A DNA stretch of 64,000 bases from Desertimonas sp963732335 (GCA_963732335.1 CAVSZO010000063.1:434001-498000); one strand, 5' to 3'; shown: positions 44,426 through 53,192, counted from the stretch's first letter. A program made the numbers and translations. The notes: a model not told the origin generated them from the sequence alone.

Positions 44426-45784
44426 ATGACAGCCACCGGCAGCTCCCGACCCGTGGCCGAGCCGACGCGACGGCACTGGGCTGCCGTCATCGCGTTGGCC
44501 ACCGCCGCCGGATCGCTGCTCACGGGCGGGTCGGCCGTTCGAGCCGACCAGACGGTGTTCTTCGACGAAGCGGGGAACGCGCCGCACATCAGTCTCATCG
44601 GCGACTCGACCCTCACCGGCGTGCGCTGGTACGCGGATTACGGCGCTCTGGTGCGGTTCAACTTCGTGCTCAGCGCCGAGTCGTGCCGACGCACGATCGA
44701 GCAATCGTGCATCAGTCGCGAGGGCTACCGGCCGGCCAACGTGATCATGGCGATGCGCACGCTCGATGGCGAGCTCGGCGAGGTGCTCGTAGTGATGTCG
44801 GGGTACAACGACCCGGGCTGGACGATCGACGAGGCGATCGCCCGAGTCGTCGACGAGGCCCGCAGCAAGGACGTCGGTCACGTGGTCTGGCTGAGTCTGC
44901 GGACTAGCGACGACGTCGACTACTCCGACCCCCAGGAGCAGTCGAGCATGAACACGTTCCGCGAGTACAACGAGCAGCTCTTCGAGGCCGCCGCGGCGTC
45001 CGAGGGGTACCTACAGGTCGCCGACTGGGCGACGTACTCGAACGGCGCCTCGGCGTGGTTCGAGGCGGACGGCGTGCACCTCACCGGGCGCGGCGTCGAC
45101 GCCATCACGACGTTCATCACTGGGACGGTGGAGCGGGTGCTCGCCGGGGAGAACGTCAGCCCCGCCGCGGCGCCGTGGACCGTGCTGGTGCCGGGCGCCG
45201 AGGGCGAGATCGTCGAGACGGTGCAGGAGGCGCTCATCGCCGCGGGCGTCGACGTCCCCGGGGGTGCCGACGGCGTCTATGGAAACGACACGATGACGGC
45301 CGTGGCCGCGTACCAGCGGCGTCACGATGGCCTCCAGGTGACCGGCGCCGTCGACTTGGCGACGGCCCGGTCACTCGGCGTGTACGACGAACCCGGAGCC
45401 GTCAACGAGGCCTCTGCGCTGCCGACGACGACCGTCGCCGCCACGACCCTCCCCCTGCCGGCGCGATCCGCCGCTGTCGGCGAGACCCGAGAACCGCCCG
45501 ACACCGACGGCGGACTGCCCCGCTGGCCGCTCGTCGGCGCGTCGGCAGTCGTCGCGCTCGCCGCCGCCGTGGCGGGCCGCCGGCGGTATGTCGTCGCCCA
45601 GCGCGCCGCCCGGCGCTGGGCGCGCGTCCACCCGGCGACGTCGCCCCGCCGGAGTGTCGCCGATATGCGACGTGCCGGCGAGCGCCCGACGACCGCGGAA
45701 ACGGGTCCCGCGGGCTGGATCTACGATCATGAGCTGGAGGAACCTGCCGCCGTCGAGCCAGCTGAAGCGCCCCGAACGCACTGA
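44426..45784 (+). CDS. Surface SGNH hydrolase with peptidoglycan-binding domain
   Basis: 452 residues. Signal/membrane segment AAVIALATAAGSLLTGGSAV; an SGNH/GDSL-like domain with ISLIGDSTLTGVRWY (block I Ser), VVMSGYNDPGW, and WFEADGVHLTGRG, giving the block V Asp-x-x-His. Residues about 265-320 form a peptidoglycan-binding 1 domain (VETVQEALIAAGVDVPGGAD, YGNDTMTAVAAYQRR). A Thr/Pro linker, one membrane helix (LVGASAVVALAAAVAG) and a basic cytoplasmic tail end the protein. Likely an esterase or acetyl-transfer-related enzyme acting at the cell wall. ATG 44426 chosen over TTG 44423. Confidence 0.82.
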   Translation: MTATGSSRPVAEPTRRHWAAVIALATAAGSLLTGGSAVRADQTVFFDEAGNAPHISLIGDSTLTGVRWYADYGALVRFNFVLSAESCRRTIEQSCISREGYRPANVIMAMRTLDGELGEVLVVMSGYNDPGWTIDEAIARVVDEARSKDVGHVVWLSLRTSDDVDYSDPQEQSSMNTFREYNEQLFEAAAASEGYLQVADWATYSNGASAWFEADGVHLTGRGVDAITTFITGTVERVLAGENVSPAAAPWTVLVPGAEGEIVETVQEALIAAGVDVPGGADGVYGNDTMTAVAAYQRRHDGLQVTGAVDLATARSLGVYDEPGAVNEASALPTTTVAATTLPLPARSAAVGETREPPDTDGGLPRWPLVGASAVVALAAAVAGRRRYVVAQRAARRWARVHPATSPRRSVADMRRAGERPTTAETGPAGWIYDHELEEPAAVEPAEAPRTH

Positions 45785-45970
45785 TCGCGTGATTCTCCGG
45801 AGACCAGGCGACGGCCACGGAGAGCGACCCTTCGGCTCCGGAAAGCGGCGATGGATGACGTCGTTGCGGCACGGTTGTTGGCGCGGTCCTGAGGATCCGG
45901 CGCGCCGGCGGCGTACTCTCTGCGTACGGTCGGCCAATCAGGTCCGATCGATTCAAGCAAGTTGGTAGTA

Positions 45971-46168
45971 GTGCAAGGCAAAGTGAAGTTCTTCGATCGG
46001 GACAGAGGTTTCGGTTTCATCTCTCGCGACGGCGGCGAGGACGTGTTCGTGCATGTGTCGAACGTCCAAGGTGACGGCGCACAAGCGCTCGCTGAGGGTC
46101 AGGCGGTCGAGTTCGAGATCGGTCCAGGCCGCAAGAGCGAAGAAGCGCGCAACGTCCGCGCCATCTGA
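45971..46168 (+). CDS. Cold-shock domain protein (CspA family)
   Basis: 65 residues from GTG 45971; TTG 45962 would add three residues. Cold-shock domain with QGKVKFFDRDRGFGFISRDG (RNP1-like GFGFI) and DVFVHVSNV (RNP2-like). Binds single-stranded RNA or DNA as an RNA chaperone. Separated from the SGNH gene by about 190 nt of leader that shows no further gene and could contain a regulatory 5' UTR; I cannot identify a motif. Confidence 0.92.
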   Translation: MQGKVKFFDRDRGFGFISRDGGEDVFVHVSNVQGDGAQALAEGQAVEFEIGPGRKSEEARNVRAI

Positions 46169-46222
46169 ACGACAGCCGTCGTTGATCTGGCTGGTCGGTG
46201 GCCCGTCCACTAGGTGGATGCT

Positions 46223-46471
46223 GTGAGCCAAGCAAGATTCCAGAAGCAACAGCGTGAGAAGGCCCGCCGCGAGCGAGCTGCCGCCAAGGCGGCCAAGCGC
46301 GCCGAGCGCGGCACGGCTGAGCCGGCCGAGCCGCTCGCACTACCGAGCGACCAAGGAGCAGTTCTCGCTGAGCTCGCCGAGCTGCACGAACGATTCGAGA
46401 CGGGACACGTCGACTTCGACGAGTTCGAGGCGGCCAAGCAGCGGTTGACGGAGCAACTCGATGTCCGATGA
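46223..46471 (+). CDS. SHOCT-like small protein
   Basis: 82 residues from GTG 46223. Basic helical N-terminus (QARFQKQQREKARRERAAAK) and a C-terminal SHOCT-like hairpin (LAELHERFETGHVDFDEFEA, AKQRLTEQL). The length and basic region resemble small actinobacterial proteins with a nucleic-acid-like charge pattern. Function unknown. The next gene's ATG lies 10 nt before this stop, so the two are coupled. Confidence 0.7.
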   Translation: MSQARFQKQQREKARRERAAAKAAKRAERGTAEPAEPLALPSDQGAVLAELAELHERFETGHVDFDEFEAAKQRLTEQLDVR

Positions 46472-46731
46472 CGCCGACCTCGTGACTCTGTTGCGCGCGA
46501 ATTCGCGACGGCGACGCCGCCGACGACCCGATGGACAACGACATGCTGAGCACGCGCCTCGGCTGGAGCGCCGACGACGTGGCCTTCCGCCTGTCGTCGG
46601 CGAAGGACCGAATGCTGATCTGGGGTTCACGCTCGGGTGGCACGCCGGCGCCCCGCTTCACCGATTTGGAACTCACGGTCCAAGGCCGACGCTTCATGGC
46701 CGCCGTCGAGGAATCCCGCGAGGACGCCTGA
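46461..46731 (+). CDS. Small conserved-looking hypothetical protein, frameshifted
   Basis: Starts at ATG 46461 inside the SHOCT gene's end: SDDADLVTLLRA, then one extra base near 46500, followed in the next frame by IRDGDAADDPMDNDMLSTRL, GWSADDVAFRLSSAKDRMLI, WGSRSGGTPAPRFTDLELTV and a final helix, ending at 46731. The repaired product is about 89 residues. The Ser/Arg-rich middle and the final LTVQGRRFMA resemble small winged-helix-like regulatory proteins, but I cannot name a family. Confidence 0.6.
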
Positions 46732-46801
46732 CCCCGCCACAAGACGCGCGCCGATCGGCATCTCCGCGAGTGAAGGCATGGCGGGTCTCTACACTGCGCC
46801 G

Positions 46802-47062
46802 ATGAATACCGCCGATCGTGATGACCACTCCGAACCGGTCGCCGTCGCGTCCTTCGCTACCTATGGTGAGGCCGAGGTGGCCCAGGCCAAGTTGCGTGGG
46901 TATGGCATCGAGGCGGCCATCGACGACCAGATCGAGGGCGGCACGATTGCGGTCGAGGGCGAGCCGGGTGTGATCGTGGAGGTACCGGCGGCTGACGCGG
47001 ACGACGCCCGGCGCATCCTCACCGAGGAGGCCGAGTTCGGCAACCCTCAAGCCGAGGCGTAG
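46802..47062 (+). CDS. DUF2007-like signal-transducing protein
   Basis: 86 residues from ATG 46802. VAVASFATYGEAEVAQAKLR, YGIEAAIDDQIEGGTIAVEG, and VIVEVPAADADDARRILTEE match the small ferredoxin-like DUF2007 family, predicted to bind ligands in signalling. The A/E-rich terminal helix is typical. No operon partners within 60 nt except the small gene upstream. Confidence 0.78.
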   Translation: MNTADRDDHSEPVAVASFATYGEAEVAQAKLRGYGIEAAIDDQIEGGTIAVEGEPGVIVEVPAADADDARRILTEEAEFGNPQAEA

Positions 47063-47354
47063 CCGTCGCGGGACTCCCGTGCCGCCACGCGGCCAGCACT
47101 GGCCGCCTTGCGCGGGAAGAGTCCGTAACGGGCAACGTCATCGGCGTCGTAGGTCGAGGCTGATCTCCACGAGATGGTGACGAGTTCTCCGTGACTCGCG
47201 GCCGTCGATCGTCGATGGTGGTGGGTCCCCCCCGTTGGGCGAGTCGCGGACGTCGCCCAAGTTGCGAAGGACAAGAGATCACTGATGGCAGATTCGATGA
47301 CCGCGGCTGTCGACGGCAGCGGTCGGCTGGGCTCCCCCGGTTCCGACGGAGTCG
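47063..47354. other. Intergenic region with short coding-like relic
   Basis: No complete gene is supported here. A minus-strand stretch at 47072-47121 reads LFPRKAASAGRVAARES and is 82 percent identical in DNA to 5715-5764 (LFPRKAVSSGRAATSES in the same orientation). Both may be fragments of one lost protein family. The remaining DNA shows no clear promoter or repeat. Confidence 0.35.
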
Positions 47355-48224
47355 ATGGACATCGACCCGTTCGATCGGATGTTGTTGACCGCCGACGGCA
47401 CGGTCACCACCTTGCTGGAGGCCTGCACCGGTGAGCCGATCGTCACCAGGACGACACGCCAGGCAGGCCCGGCCACGCTCGACCGAATGCTGGCTGCCAC
47501 CGGTCGCTGGTGGCACCCTGACGCTCAGCTCCTCGAGCTCGCACCGGCGGACCGGCTGATTGCTCGGCGGGTCACTCTGCGCGGTGCTTGCAGCGGTGTC
47601 GCGTACGTGTTGGCTGAATCACTCGTCGTGCCCGACCGTCTGCCGACCGTGATCGGCAACCGCCTCCTGCGTGCGGGTGCCTCGCTCGGGCGGCTGCTCG
47701 CAGCCCGCCAGCTGGAGACGCGCCGCGTGGTCCTCCACATCGTCGCGGTGCGCGCGGGAGAAGCCTGTGATCATCTCGGCGTCCGACCCAGCGCAACGCT
47801 GGCCCGCCGCACCTACACGATCGTGGTGGGCCAACGAACGGTCGCCGCGGTGACCGAATGGCTCTCTCCCGGACGCCTCGCGACGATGACACGGGCGAGC
47901 GGCGAGGCCAGTGCTGCAGCCTCGCCACCGCTACGACCGGCAATCCATCCAGCGCTCAACTCGATCTCACCGGAGAAATGCGTACCAGTAGGCAGTGTAA
48001 ATGCAGTCGGCAAAGCCGTCGCAGGGCGTTGGGACGGCCCTCCCCATGGCCTCGTACGTGGGCTCCGACCGCTGACTCACATGGTGGACGGTGACGCCTC
48101 CTGCGACGACTGCGGCGACGGCGAGGGCGGCGATGCGGGCGCGGACGCGTGTCTGAACTGGGGCGGCAACGGGACTCACGGATGGATTGGACATACTCAC
48201 CAGAGCCGGGACCGGGGACGGTGA
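47355..48224 (+). CDS. Chorismate-pyruvate-lyase (UbiC)-like protein
   Basis: Open frame of 289 residues; the family-like part is residues 1-175. VTTLLEACTGEPIVTRTTRQ, WHPDAQLLELAPADRLIARR, GVAYVLAESLVVPDRLP, and VVGQRTVAAVTEWLSP match UbiC/DUF98-type lyases that convert chorismate to 4- or 3-hydroxybenzoate. The Glu in YVLAESLVV corresponds to a catalytic Glu. The tail after about residue 210 overlaps a minus-strand gene (47967-48194) and has shadow-like composition, so the true stop may be hidden by a frameshift near 47890-47990. Confidence 0.75.
   Translation: MDIDPFDRMLLTADGTVTTLLEACTGEPIVTRTTRQAGPATLDRMLAATGRWWHPDAQLLELAPADRLIARRVTLRGACSGVAYVLAESLVVPDRLPTVIGNRLLRAGASLGRLLAARQLETRRVVLHIVAVRAGEACDHLGVRPSATLARRTYTIVVGQRTVAAVTEWLSPGRLATMTRASGEASAAASPPLRPAIHPALNSISPEKCVPVGSVNAVGKAVAGRWDGPPHGLVRGLRPLTHMVDGDASCDDCGDGEGGDAGADACLNWGGNGTHGWIGHTHQSRDRGR
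47967..48194 (-). CDS. Small exported hypothetical protein
   Basis: 75 residues from ATG 48194. Membrane/signal helix RARIAALAVAAVVAGGVTV then a short external part (PTYEAMGRAVPTPCDGFADC) and a final YTAYWYAFLR. Two Cys could form a disulfide. The frame is antisense to the weak tail of the UbiC-like ORF, and I favour this strand because of its well-formed hydrophobic segment. No family known. Confidence 0.45.
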   Translation of the reverse strand: MSNPSVSPVAAPVQTRVRARIAALAVAAVVAGGVTVHHVSQRSEPTYEAMGRAVPTPCDGFADCIYTAYWYAFLR

Positions 48225-48293
48225 TACCAGCAATCCCAGGGCCTCACCGCCCGACCGCTGTGTCTCGCCGGCTTGTGGCAGAGTCACGGCGCG

Positions 48294-49055
48294 ATGAGTG
48301 CATCTGCCGCCACCGAGCTCGTGCCAATCCCGCACAAGGGCCGGCGATTCACCGCTAGCAGCACGGTGCGGCTGGGCGATGTCGACCAGCGCGGCCGATT
48401 CCGGCTCGATGGCCTGGCGCGTCACCTCCAAGACGTCGCCAACGACGACGCCGTCGACAGCGGGCTCACCAACGCGGTCGCTTGGGTCGTGCGTCGCACC
48501 CTCGTCGCTACCAGTCGGGTTCCGGTACTTGGCGAGAACCTCACACTGACGACCTTCTGCTCGGGCACGGGGCGGAGCTGGGCGGAACGGCGGACGTCGA
48601 TCTGCGGCGACCGCGGAGGGTCCGTCGAGACGGTCAGCCTGTGGGTGCAGGTCGATGCGATGACCGACAGGATCCGTGCTCTCGACGACGAGTTCCATCA
48701 GATCTACGGCGACGCCGCCGGCGGGCGTCGGGTGTCGGCCAGGCTGTCGCTGCCCGGTCTTGCCACCGACGCCGTGAGCCAACCGTGGCCGATCCGCGTC
48801 GTCGATCTCGACGTCCTCGGACACGTCAACAACGCCGCCCAGTGGGCGATCCTCGAGGAGGCGTTCGGCGGCCTCGGGCCCGATCGGCACGGAATCGCCG
48901 AGATCGAGTACCTGTCGCCAGTCGACACAATGGACTCGCCGGCAACCCTCCACCTCTCCCGATCCAACGAGTACATGGCGTGGCTGTTCGCCCACGACAC
49001 GCTCTGCACCGTCGCGCGGTGGAGGACGACGGCCGATCCCAAGGACCCAGACTGA
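48294..49055 (+). CDS. Acyl-ACP thioesterase
   Basis: 253 residues from ATG 48294. Two hotdog domains: the first with TVRLGDVDQRGRFRLDGLAR and HLQDVANDDAVD, the second with RVVDLDVLGHVNNAAQWAI, which holds the N-x-H-type catalytic segment. Matches the FatA-like bacterial acyl-ACP thioesterases that release free fatty acids. A nonstandard end (RWRTTADPKD) is followed directly by repeat copy B. Confidence 0.87.
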   Translation: MSASAATELVPIPHKGRRFTASSTVRLGDVDQRGRFRLDGLARHLQDVANDDAVDSGLTNAVAWVVRRTLVATSRVPVLGENLTLTTFCSGTGRSWAERRTSICGDRGGSVETVSLWVQVDAMTDRIRALDDEFHQIYGDAAGGRRVSARLSLPGLATDAVSQPWPIRVVDLDVLGHVNNAAQWAILEEAFGGLGPDRHGIAEIEYLSPVDTMDSPATLHLSRSNEYMAWLFAHDTLCTVARWRTTADPKDPD

Positions 49056-49060
49056 CTGGC

Positions 49061-49122
49061 GAACTGCGGAGCCAAATGCACCAGATCGGTGGGCAACCGG
49101 CTCCACGGTTCCCGACCGGCTG
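49061..49122 (-). repeat. Dispersed 61-bp hairpin element, copy B
   Basis: Inverse-orientation match to 26782-26843. Sits between the thioesterase stop and the point where the PrmC-like gene loses homology, with hairpin arms GGAGCC / GGCTCC. It appears to mark a rearrangement breakpoint. Confidence 0.7.
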
Positions 49123-49139
49123 GTTCGGCCGTTGGTGCG

Positions 49140-49800
49140 GCGGGGACCGGAATCGTAGGAGGTGGGCGGCCGTCGTCACGATCCGGCGAACCACGTCGAG
49201 GCCGTCCTGGCCGCCGTCGAGGGCGATGAGTGGTTCGTAACGCTGCACGTCGGCTGGCAGAACGCCGAGATTCCCGGTCGGGACATAGGGCGCCACCGCC
49301 GTGACGATGTCGAACGCGTCGAGGCGTAACGCCTGAGCAAGGTCTCCAACCAGCCCGTCCACGCCGTTGCGTCGGGCGCACCGCGCCGCTCGTTCGTCGA
49401 TGTCGACACCGATCACGATTGCTGCCGGAGCTTCTGCCATCAGATGCACGGCGACCGCGCCGGCGCCAGTGCACAGGTCGACTGCTCGGCCGCCGTTGAC
49501 CGACAGAAGCCTTGACGCGCGGCGGGCCAGCTCTTCGCTCTGGTGCCTCGATACGTAGACGCCCCGGTCGACGCCCAGCCTGTGGCCGCAGAACTCCACC
49601 GTGCCGGTGATCCAGGCCAGGGGTTCACCTCGTTCACGACGACGGATCCACACGTCGAGCGTGTTGTCGTCGGGGGCTGCGGTGATGAGCTGCACGGCCT
49701 CTTGGTCAGCAGCAATGCATCCGGCGGCGATCAACCGGTCGACTACGGTCGCGGCGACGCGACGGACGGAATACACCGCAACAGTGTGACGGACGGTCAT
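49140..49800 (-). pseudogene. PrmC/HemK-like methyltransferase, C-terminally truncated
   Basis: From ATG 49800: EAVQLITAAPDDNTLDVWIR, GEPLAWITGTVEFCGHRLGV, DRGVYVSRHQSEELARRASR and the SAM motif AVDLCTGAGAVAVHL, typical of N5-glutamine methyltransferase-like proteins. VAPYVPTGNLGVLP replaces the usual NPPY segment. Homology ends at RRIVTTAAHLLR (about 49158); the 60 or so C-terminal residues expected in the family are absent, and the frame runs into repeat copy B and antisense thioesterase. Probably nonfunctional, or severely shortened. Confidence 0.65.
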
Positions 49801-49977
49801 CCCCGCCGGCGACGGCAGTCGGCACTCGAGCCTGGCTTCCTCCTGGTCGTGTAAACGTGCAGACAGTGGGTCGATCCGCGCGACCAGAACGATTCGAACT
49901 CAACTGAAGCGGCCTCTTGCTGCACTTCGTGGCCGCCTGCAACCCTCTCGCTGAGAACCAACGAAACGGAGCGTGAG

Positions 49978-50394
49978 ATGACCAACACCGTGACCGGCCA
50001 AGGAACCGCCGAGGACCCGTGGGTCTTGCGGACCCCGCCAGGAACCTCGGAGTACCGGATGCACCGCGACGATGAGGCCGACCCGCCCGAGCTCGTCTGT
50101 ACCGTGGGATCGACCAAGCTGCGTTACCTCGCCCGCTGTCTGGACGACGTCCCGGCCATGCTCCGCCAGCACAACGACTGGATGGAGCTAGGCAGCGCCG
50201 ACGAGGGCAAGACCGCCACGGACGGCTCGCTCGAGGCGTGGGCACGCGACGCCTCCAACCCGGTCGGCGGATGGTACGGCACCCGCAAGGGTTACAGAGG
50301 GCGCTTCGCCATGTACGTGCCGCCACTGCTCGAACACCTCGGCACCGTCGAACTCGAGCACAATCCCCGCAACAACCGCATCCGAGCCCGGTAA
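49978..50394 (+). CDS. Conserved hypothetical protein (DUF6855-like)
   Basis: 138 residues from ATG 49978. GTAEDPWVLRTPPGTSEYRM, ELVCTVGSTKLRYLARCLDD, VPAMLRQHNDWMELGSADE, NPVGGWYGTRKGYRGRF and YVPPLLEHLGTVELEHNPRN form a pattern I associate with a widespread bacterial family of unknown function. Compact and Arg/Trp-rich. Not clearly tied to its neighbours. Confidence 0.7.
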   Translation: MTNTVTGQGTAEDPWVLRTPPGTSEYRMHRDDEADPPELVCTVGSTKLRYLARCLDDVPAMLRQHNDWMELGSADEGKTATDGSLEAWARDASNPVGGWYGTRKGYRGRFAMYVPPLLEHLGTVELEHNPRNNRIRAR

Positions 50395-50421
50395 CCAGCG
50401 AGTCGGTGCGATCATCGGGTG

Positions 50422-50895
50422 ATGGCTAGTTCGCAGCGATTCACGTCGACGCTCGTCAGTGATGGCCGGAAGCGTGTGCTCATCCCCGTGCCCTTCGATC
50501 CCGATCAGGTGTGGGGCCGCAGACTCGAACACCACATCCACGGCACCGTCAACGGCATGGGCGTCCGCGGGGTCATCGAGCAACTCGCCGATGGCCGCGG
50601 CGTCGTGCTCGGTCCAGCATGGCGCCGCGACTGCGGGTTGGCGGCGGGTGACTCGGTCGACGTCGTCCTCCGGCCGGAAGGGCCACAGCGCGACGAGCTC
50701 GCTGACGACATCGCCTCGGCGCTGGCTGCCAACGCCCGCGCCAGTGACTTCTTCGACTCGATCGCGCAGTTCTATCGACGCGCATATCTGCGCTACATCG
50801 ACGCGACGAAGCGTCGTCCCGAGGAACGGGCGGCACGCATCGCTGAGGTCGTCGGCCTACTCGGCGACGGCATCAAGCAGCGTCCCGGCACGTGA
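50422..50895 (+). CDS. DUF1905/YdeI-like fusion protein
   Basis: 157 residues from ATG 50422. An N-terminal DUF1905 domain (FTSTLVSDGRKRVLIPVPFD, GTVNGMGVRGVIEQLADG, LGPAWRRDCGLAAGDSVDVV) is followed by a YdeI/OmpD-associated helical tail (SDFFDSIAQFYRRAYLRYID, ATKRRPEERAARIAEVVGLL). YdeI-type proteins are linked to resistance to bacteriocins or detergents, but no biochemical role is fixed. It lies 27 nt after the hypothetical gene. Confidence 0.85.
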   Translation: MASSQRFTSTLVSDGRKRVLIPVPFDPDQVWGRRLEHHIHGTVNGMGVRGVIEQLADGRGVVLGPAWRRDCGLAAGDSVDVVLRPEGPQRDELADDIASALAANARASDFFDSIAQFYRRAYLRYIDATKRRPEERAARIAEVVGLLGDGIKQRPGT

Positions 50896-51113
50896 TCAGC
50901 GGACCTGCAGTGCCGGAACCTCCGCGAGCTTCGCAACCAAACCAGGCCACTTGACCCGGGCGATGTCGACAACCAGTCACATTCGATTGTCGAGTGGGGT
51001 CATACAACCAAGACCCCCGAGATGTCGCCGATATGGCGAGCAATCCACCCTTGGGGACACGACCTGTCAGCGACGAACCCCAAGCGCTGACCGGAACCGA
51101 AGGGAACAAGACA

Positions 51114-52070
51114 ATGCGTGTGTTCGTTGTAGGCGCGAGCGGTGCAATCGGCACCAGGCTCGTTCCCCAGTTGATCGATCGAGGACACGAGGTGATCGGC
51201 AGCCACCGATCGCCCGGCAGCGCCGAGCATCTACGGGCGTTCGGAGCGGAGACGGTCACGCTCGATCTGCTCGACCCCGGCGCTGTGCGGAGGGCTGTTC
51301 TCGAGGCGCGACCGGAGGCGATTGTCCACCAGGCCACGGCGCTGGCGAACGTGCGCTTCGCCAGGAACATGGACCGCACGTTCGCCGAGACCAACCGACT
51401 CCGCACCGAGGGCACTGACGCGCTGCTGGCCGCCGCCCGCGCCGCCGGCGTGCGACGGTTCGTCGCCCAGAGCTTCGCCAGCTTCCGCTACGAGCGCAGT
51501 GGCACGCTGGTCAAGACAGAGGACGATCCACTCGACCCCACCCCCGTGTCCGCGATGAGCGAGACCAGTGCGGCAATGCGGTATCTCGACGAGGTGGTCG
51601 CCGACGCTGGCGGGATCGTGCTTCGCTACGGCGGCTTCTACGGCGCAGCCAACGATGGGTTGCTCGAACCAGTCCGCAAGCGACAGTTCCCGATCGTTGG
51701 CAGCGGCGACGGTGTCTCTTCGTTCATCCATCTCGACGACGCCGCGGCAGCGACCGTGCTCGCCCTCGAACACGACCGAGCAGGCATCTTCAACATCGTC
51801 GACGACGAGCCGGCCCCGGTGCGCGATTGGCTACCTGTGCTCGCCGACGCACTCGACGCCAAGCCTCCCCGTCACGTCCCGCGATGGCTCGCCCGGCTCG
51901 TCGCAGGCGAAGCCGCGGTCGTGATGGGAACCGAGTCCCGCGGAGCCTCAAACGCGAAGGCCAAAGGCCAGTTCGGTTGGACACTGCGCCACCCCAGCTG
52001 GCGACAGGGCTTCGTGGCGGCGTACGCCTCGACCTCGCCGACGATGGGGGCAAATGCCATCCCCACCTAG
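51114..52070 (+). CDS. NAD-dependent epimerase/dehydratase
   Basis: 318 residues from ATG 51114 with an AAGGGA box; the frame is open to 50994 but lacks a better start. Rossmann motif RVFVVGASGAIGTRLV, HQATALANVRF, ALLAAARAAGVRRFVAQSF, then LRYGGFYGAANDGLLE and IFNIVDDEP. The catalytic YxxxK appears as S-x-x-x-Y-x-x-E in part (SAAMRYLDEVV), so activity may be atypical. Likely an extended SDR with an unknown substrate. Confidence 0.8.
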   Translation: MRVFVVGASGAIGTRLVPQLIDRGHEVIGSHRSPGSAEHLRAFGAETVTLDLLDPGAVRRAVLEARPEAIVHQATALANVRFARNMDRTFAETNRLRTEGTDALLAAARAAGVRRFVAQSFASFRYERSGTLVKTEDDPLDPTPVSAMSETSAAMRYLDEVVADAGGIVLRYGGFYGAANDGLLEPVRKRQFPIVGSGDGVSSFIHLDDAAAATVLALEHDRAGIFNIVDDEPAPVRDWLPVLADALDAKPPRHVPRWLARLVAGEAAVVMGTESRGASNAKAKGQFGWTLRHPSWRQGFVAAYASTSPTMGANAIPT

Positions 52071-52112
52071 GGACGGGTCGCTCGCCCGACTTGAGTCGCT
52101 ACCGCTCGGCCT

Positions 52113-52649
52113 TCAGATCGACAACCGGCTGTCGAGTTCTCGTCCGATCGACAACGCGGGCTGTCGCATCATGCTCGCCACGTGGAGTACGTTGCCAACA
52201 CCCTGCAGCATGACGGTGCCGGGCATCACTCGCAGGACACGAGGGGTAAGCCGCAGCACGCCGAACTCGTCGGCGTCAGGGCTGGTCCACTGCGGAATGA
52301 TCGACGGGTCGTACCCGACGGGCTCGGGGCCTTCAGCAAATCGAGTCCAACCGGCGCGGCGATCAGCTGCAGAGGTCTCGTAGCGGGCCTGGCACTCAGC
52401 GGTGCAAGTGTCATGGCTGGGATGCCAGTACGTGAGCGAGACCAACGGCACGTCTGCGAGGTCGCGTGCCTTCGGCGAGTTCGGTGAGGTGGCAATCCAG
52501 CCAGTGAGCGCAGTGCCGTCCCACTCCCAGATTGGGTGCAGGACGCGAGTGTGCGGTTGACCCGCGGCACCGGTCGTGGCGACAACGCACCAGACGATGC
52601 GATGGGCCGTCTCCACGAAGGCCGGGGCGACGGTCGCAAGTGATTGCAT
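52113..52649 (-). CDS. Pyridoxamine-5'-phosphate-oxidase-fold protein
   Basis: 178 residues from ATG 52649. PPOX split barrel: RIVWCVVATTGAAGQPHTR, VLHPIWEWDGTALTGWIATS, DVPLVSLTYWHPSHDTCTAE, and a terminal region with FGVLRLTPRVLRVMPGTV. Larger than the small PPOX family members here and similar to actinobacterial pyridoxamine-oxidase-like proteins. Divergent from another PPOX protein at 52751. Confidence 0.82.
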   Translation of the reverse strand: MQSLATVAPAFVETAHRIVWCVVATTGAAGQPHTRVLHPIWEWDGTALTGWIATSPNSPKARDLADVPLVSLTYWHPSHDTCTAECQARYETSAADRRAGWTRFAEGPEPVGYDPSIIPQWTSPDADEFGVLRLTPRVLRVMPGTVMLQGVGNVLHVASMMRQPALSIGRELDSRLSI

Positions 52650-52750
52650 GGTTGGCAACCTAGGCCTGACCACGGTGAGCTTGCCGCGGTGGACGGCGAG
52701 TTTCCTGCCAGACACAATCGTCCCGTCGCGTCGTGTGTTGAGGAGGGAAT

Positions 52751-53179
52751 GTGGAACTTGACGATGTCCAAGCGGAGACGGTTCGTCTCTCGAACTGGGC
52801 GCACCTGGCCACCGTCGGTGCTGATGGCAACCCCGACGTCGTGCCGGTGTGGCCGGCATGGCAGGACGACCTCCTGTGGATCTTCGCCAGCGCCGGGAGC
52901 GTCAAGGTGCGCAACCTCGCAGCGAACCCGAACGTCGCCCTGCACTGGCAGGTTGACGAGAGCGGCGACGGTGTCGAACTGTGGGGAACGGCCACCGTAC
53001 ACGCCGACCTCGATACGAAGCGCCGGCTGTGGACAGGAGTGTTCACCTACAACCTCGACGACTTCGCACCCGAGGGCCTCGAGTCGGCTGACAACTGTTT
53101 CATCGCCGTTCGACCGGAGCGGGTCTTGGCGCTCAAGCGGTACGGAATGGCTGGTCGCGACACATGGCGACGCAAGTGA
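52751..53179 (+). CDS. Pyridoxamine-5'-phosphate-oxidase-fold (F420-like) protein
   Basis: 142 residues from GTG 52751 behind an AGGAGGGA box. VRLSNWAHLATVGADGNPDV, VPVWPAWQDDLLWIFASAG, SVKVRNLAANPNVALHW, VELWGTATVHADLD, and a terminal RYGMAGRDTW. Typical of F420 or FMN-binding PPOX proteins. Divergent from the 52113 gene (101 nt apart); both PPOX proteins may be coordinately expressed. Confidence 0.85.
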   Translation: MELDDVQAETVRLSNWAHLATVGADGNPDVVPVWPAWQDDLLWIFASAGSVKVRNLAANPNVALHWQVDESGDGVELWGTATVHADLDTKRRLWTGVFTYNLDDFAPEGLESADNCFIAVRPERVLALKRYGMAGRDTWRRK

Positions 53180-53192
53180 GCGCCCGCTCTAG

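Noticed and set aside
48826..49140. C-terminal extension of the PrmC-like frame
   Set aside because: Runs antisense through the thioesterase gene and repeat copy B; no family similarity after residue 215.
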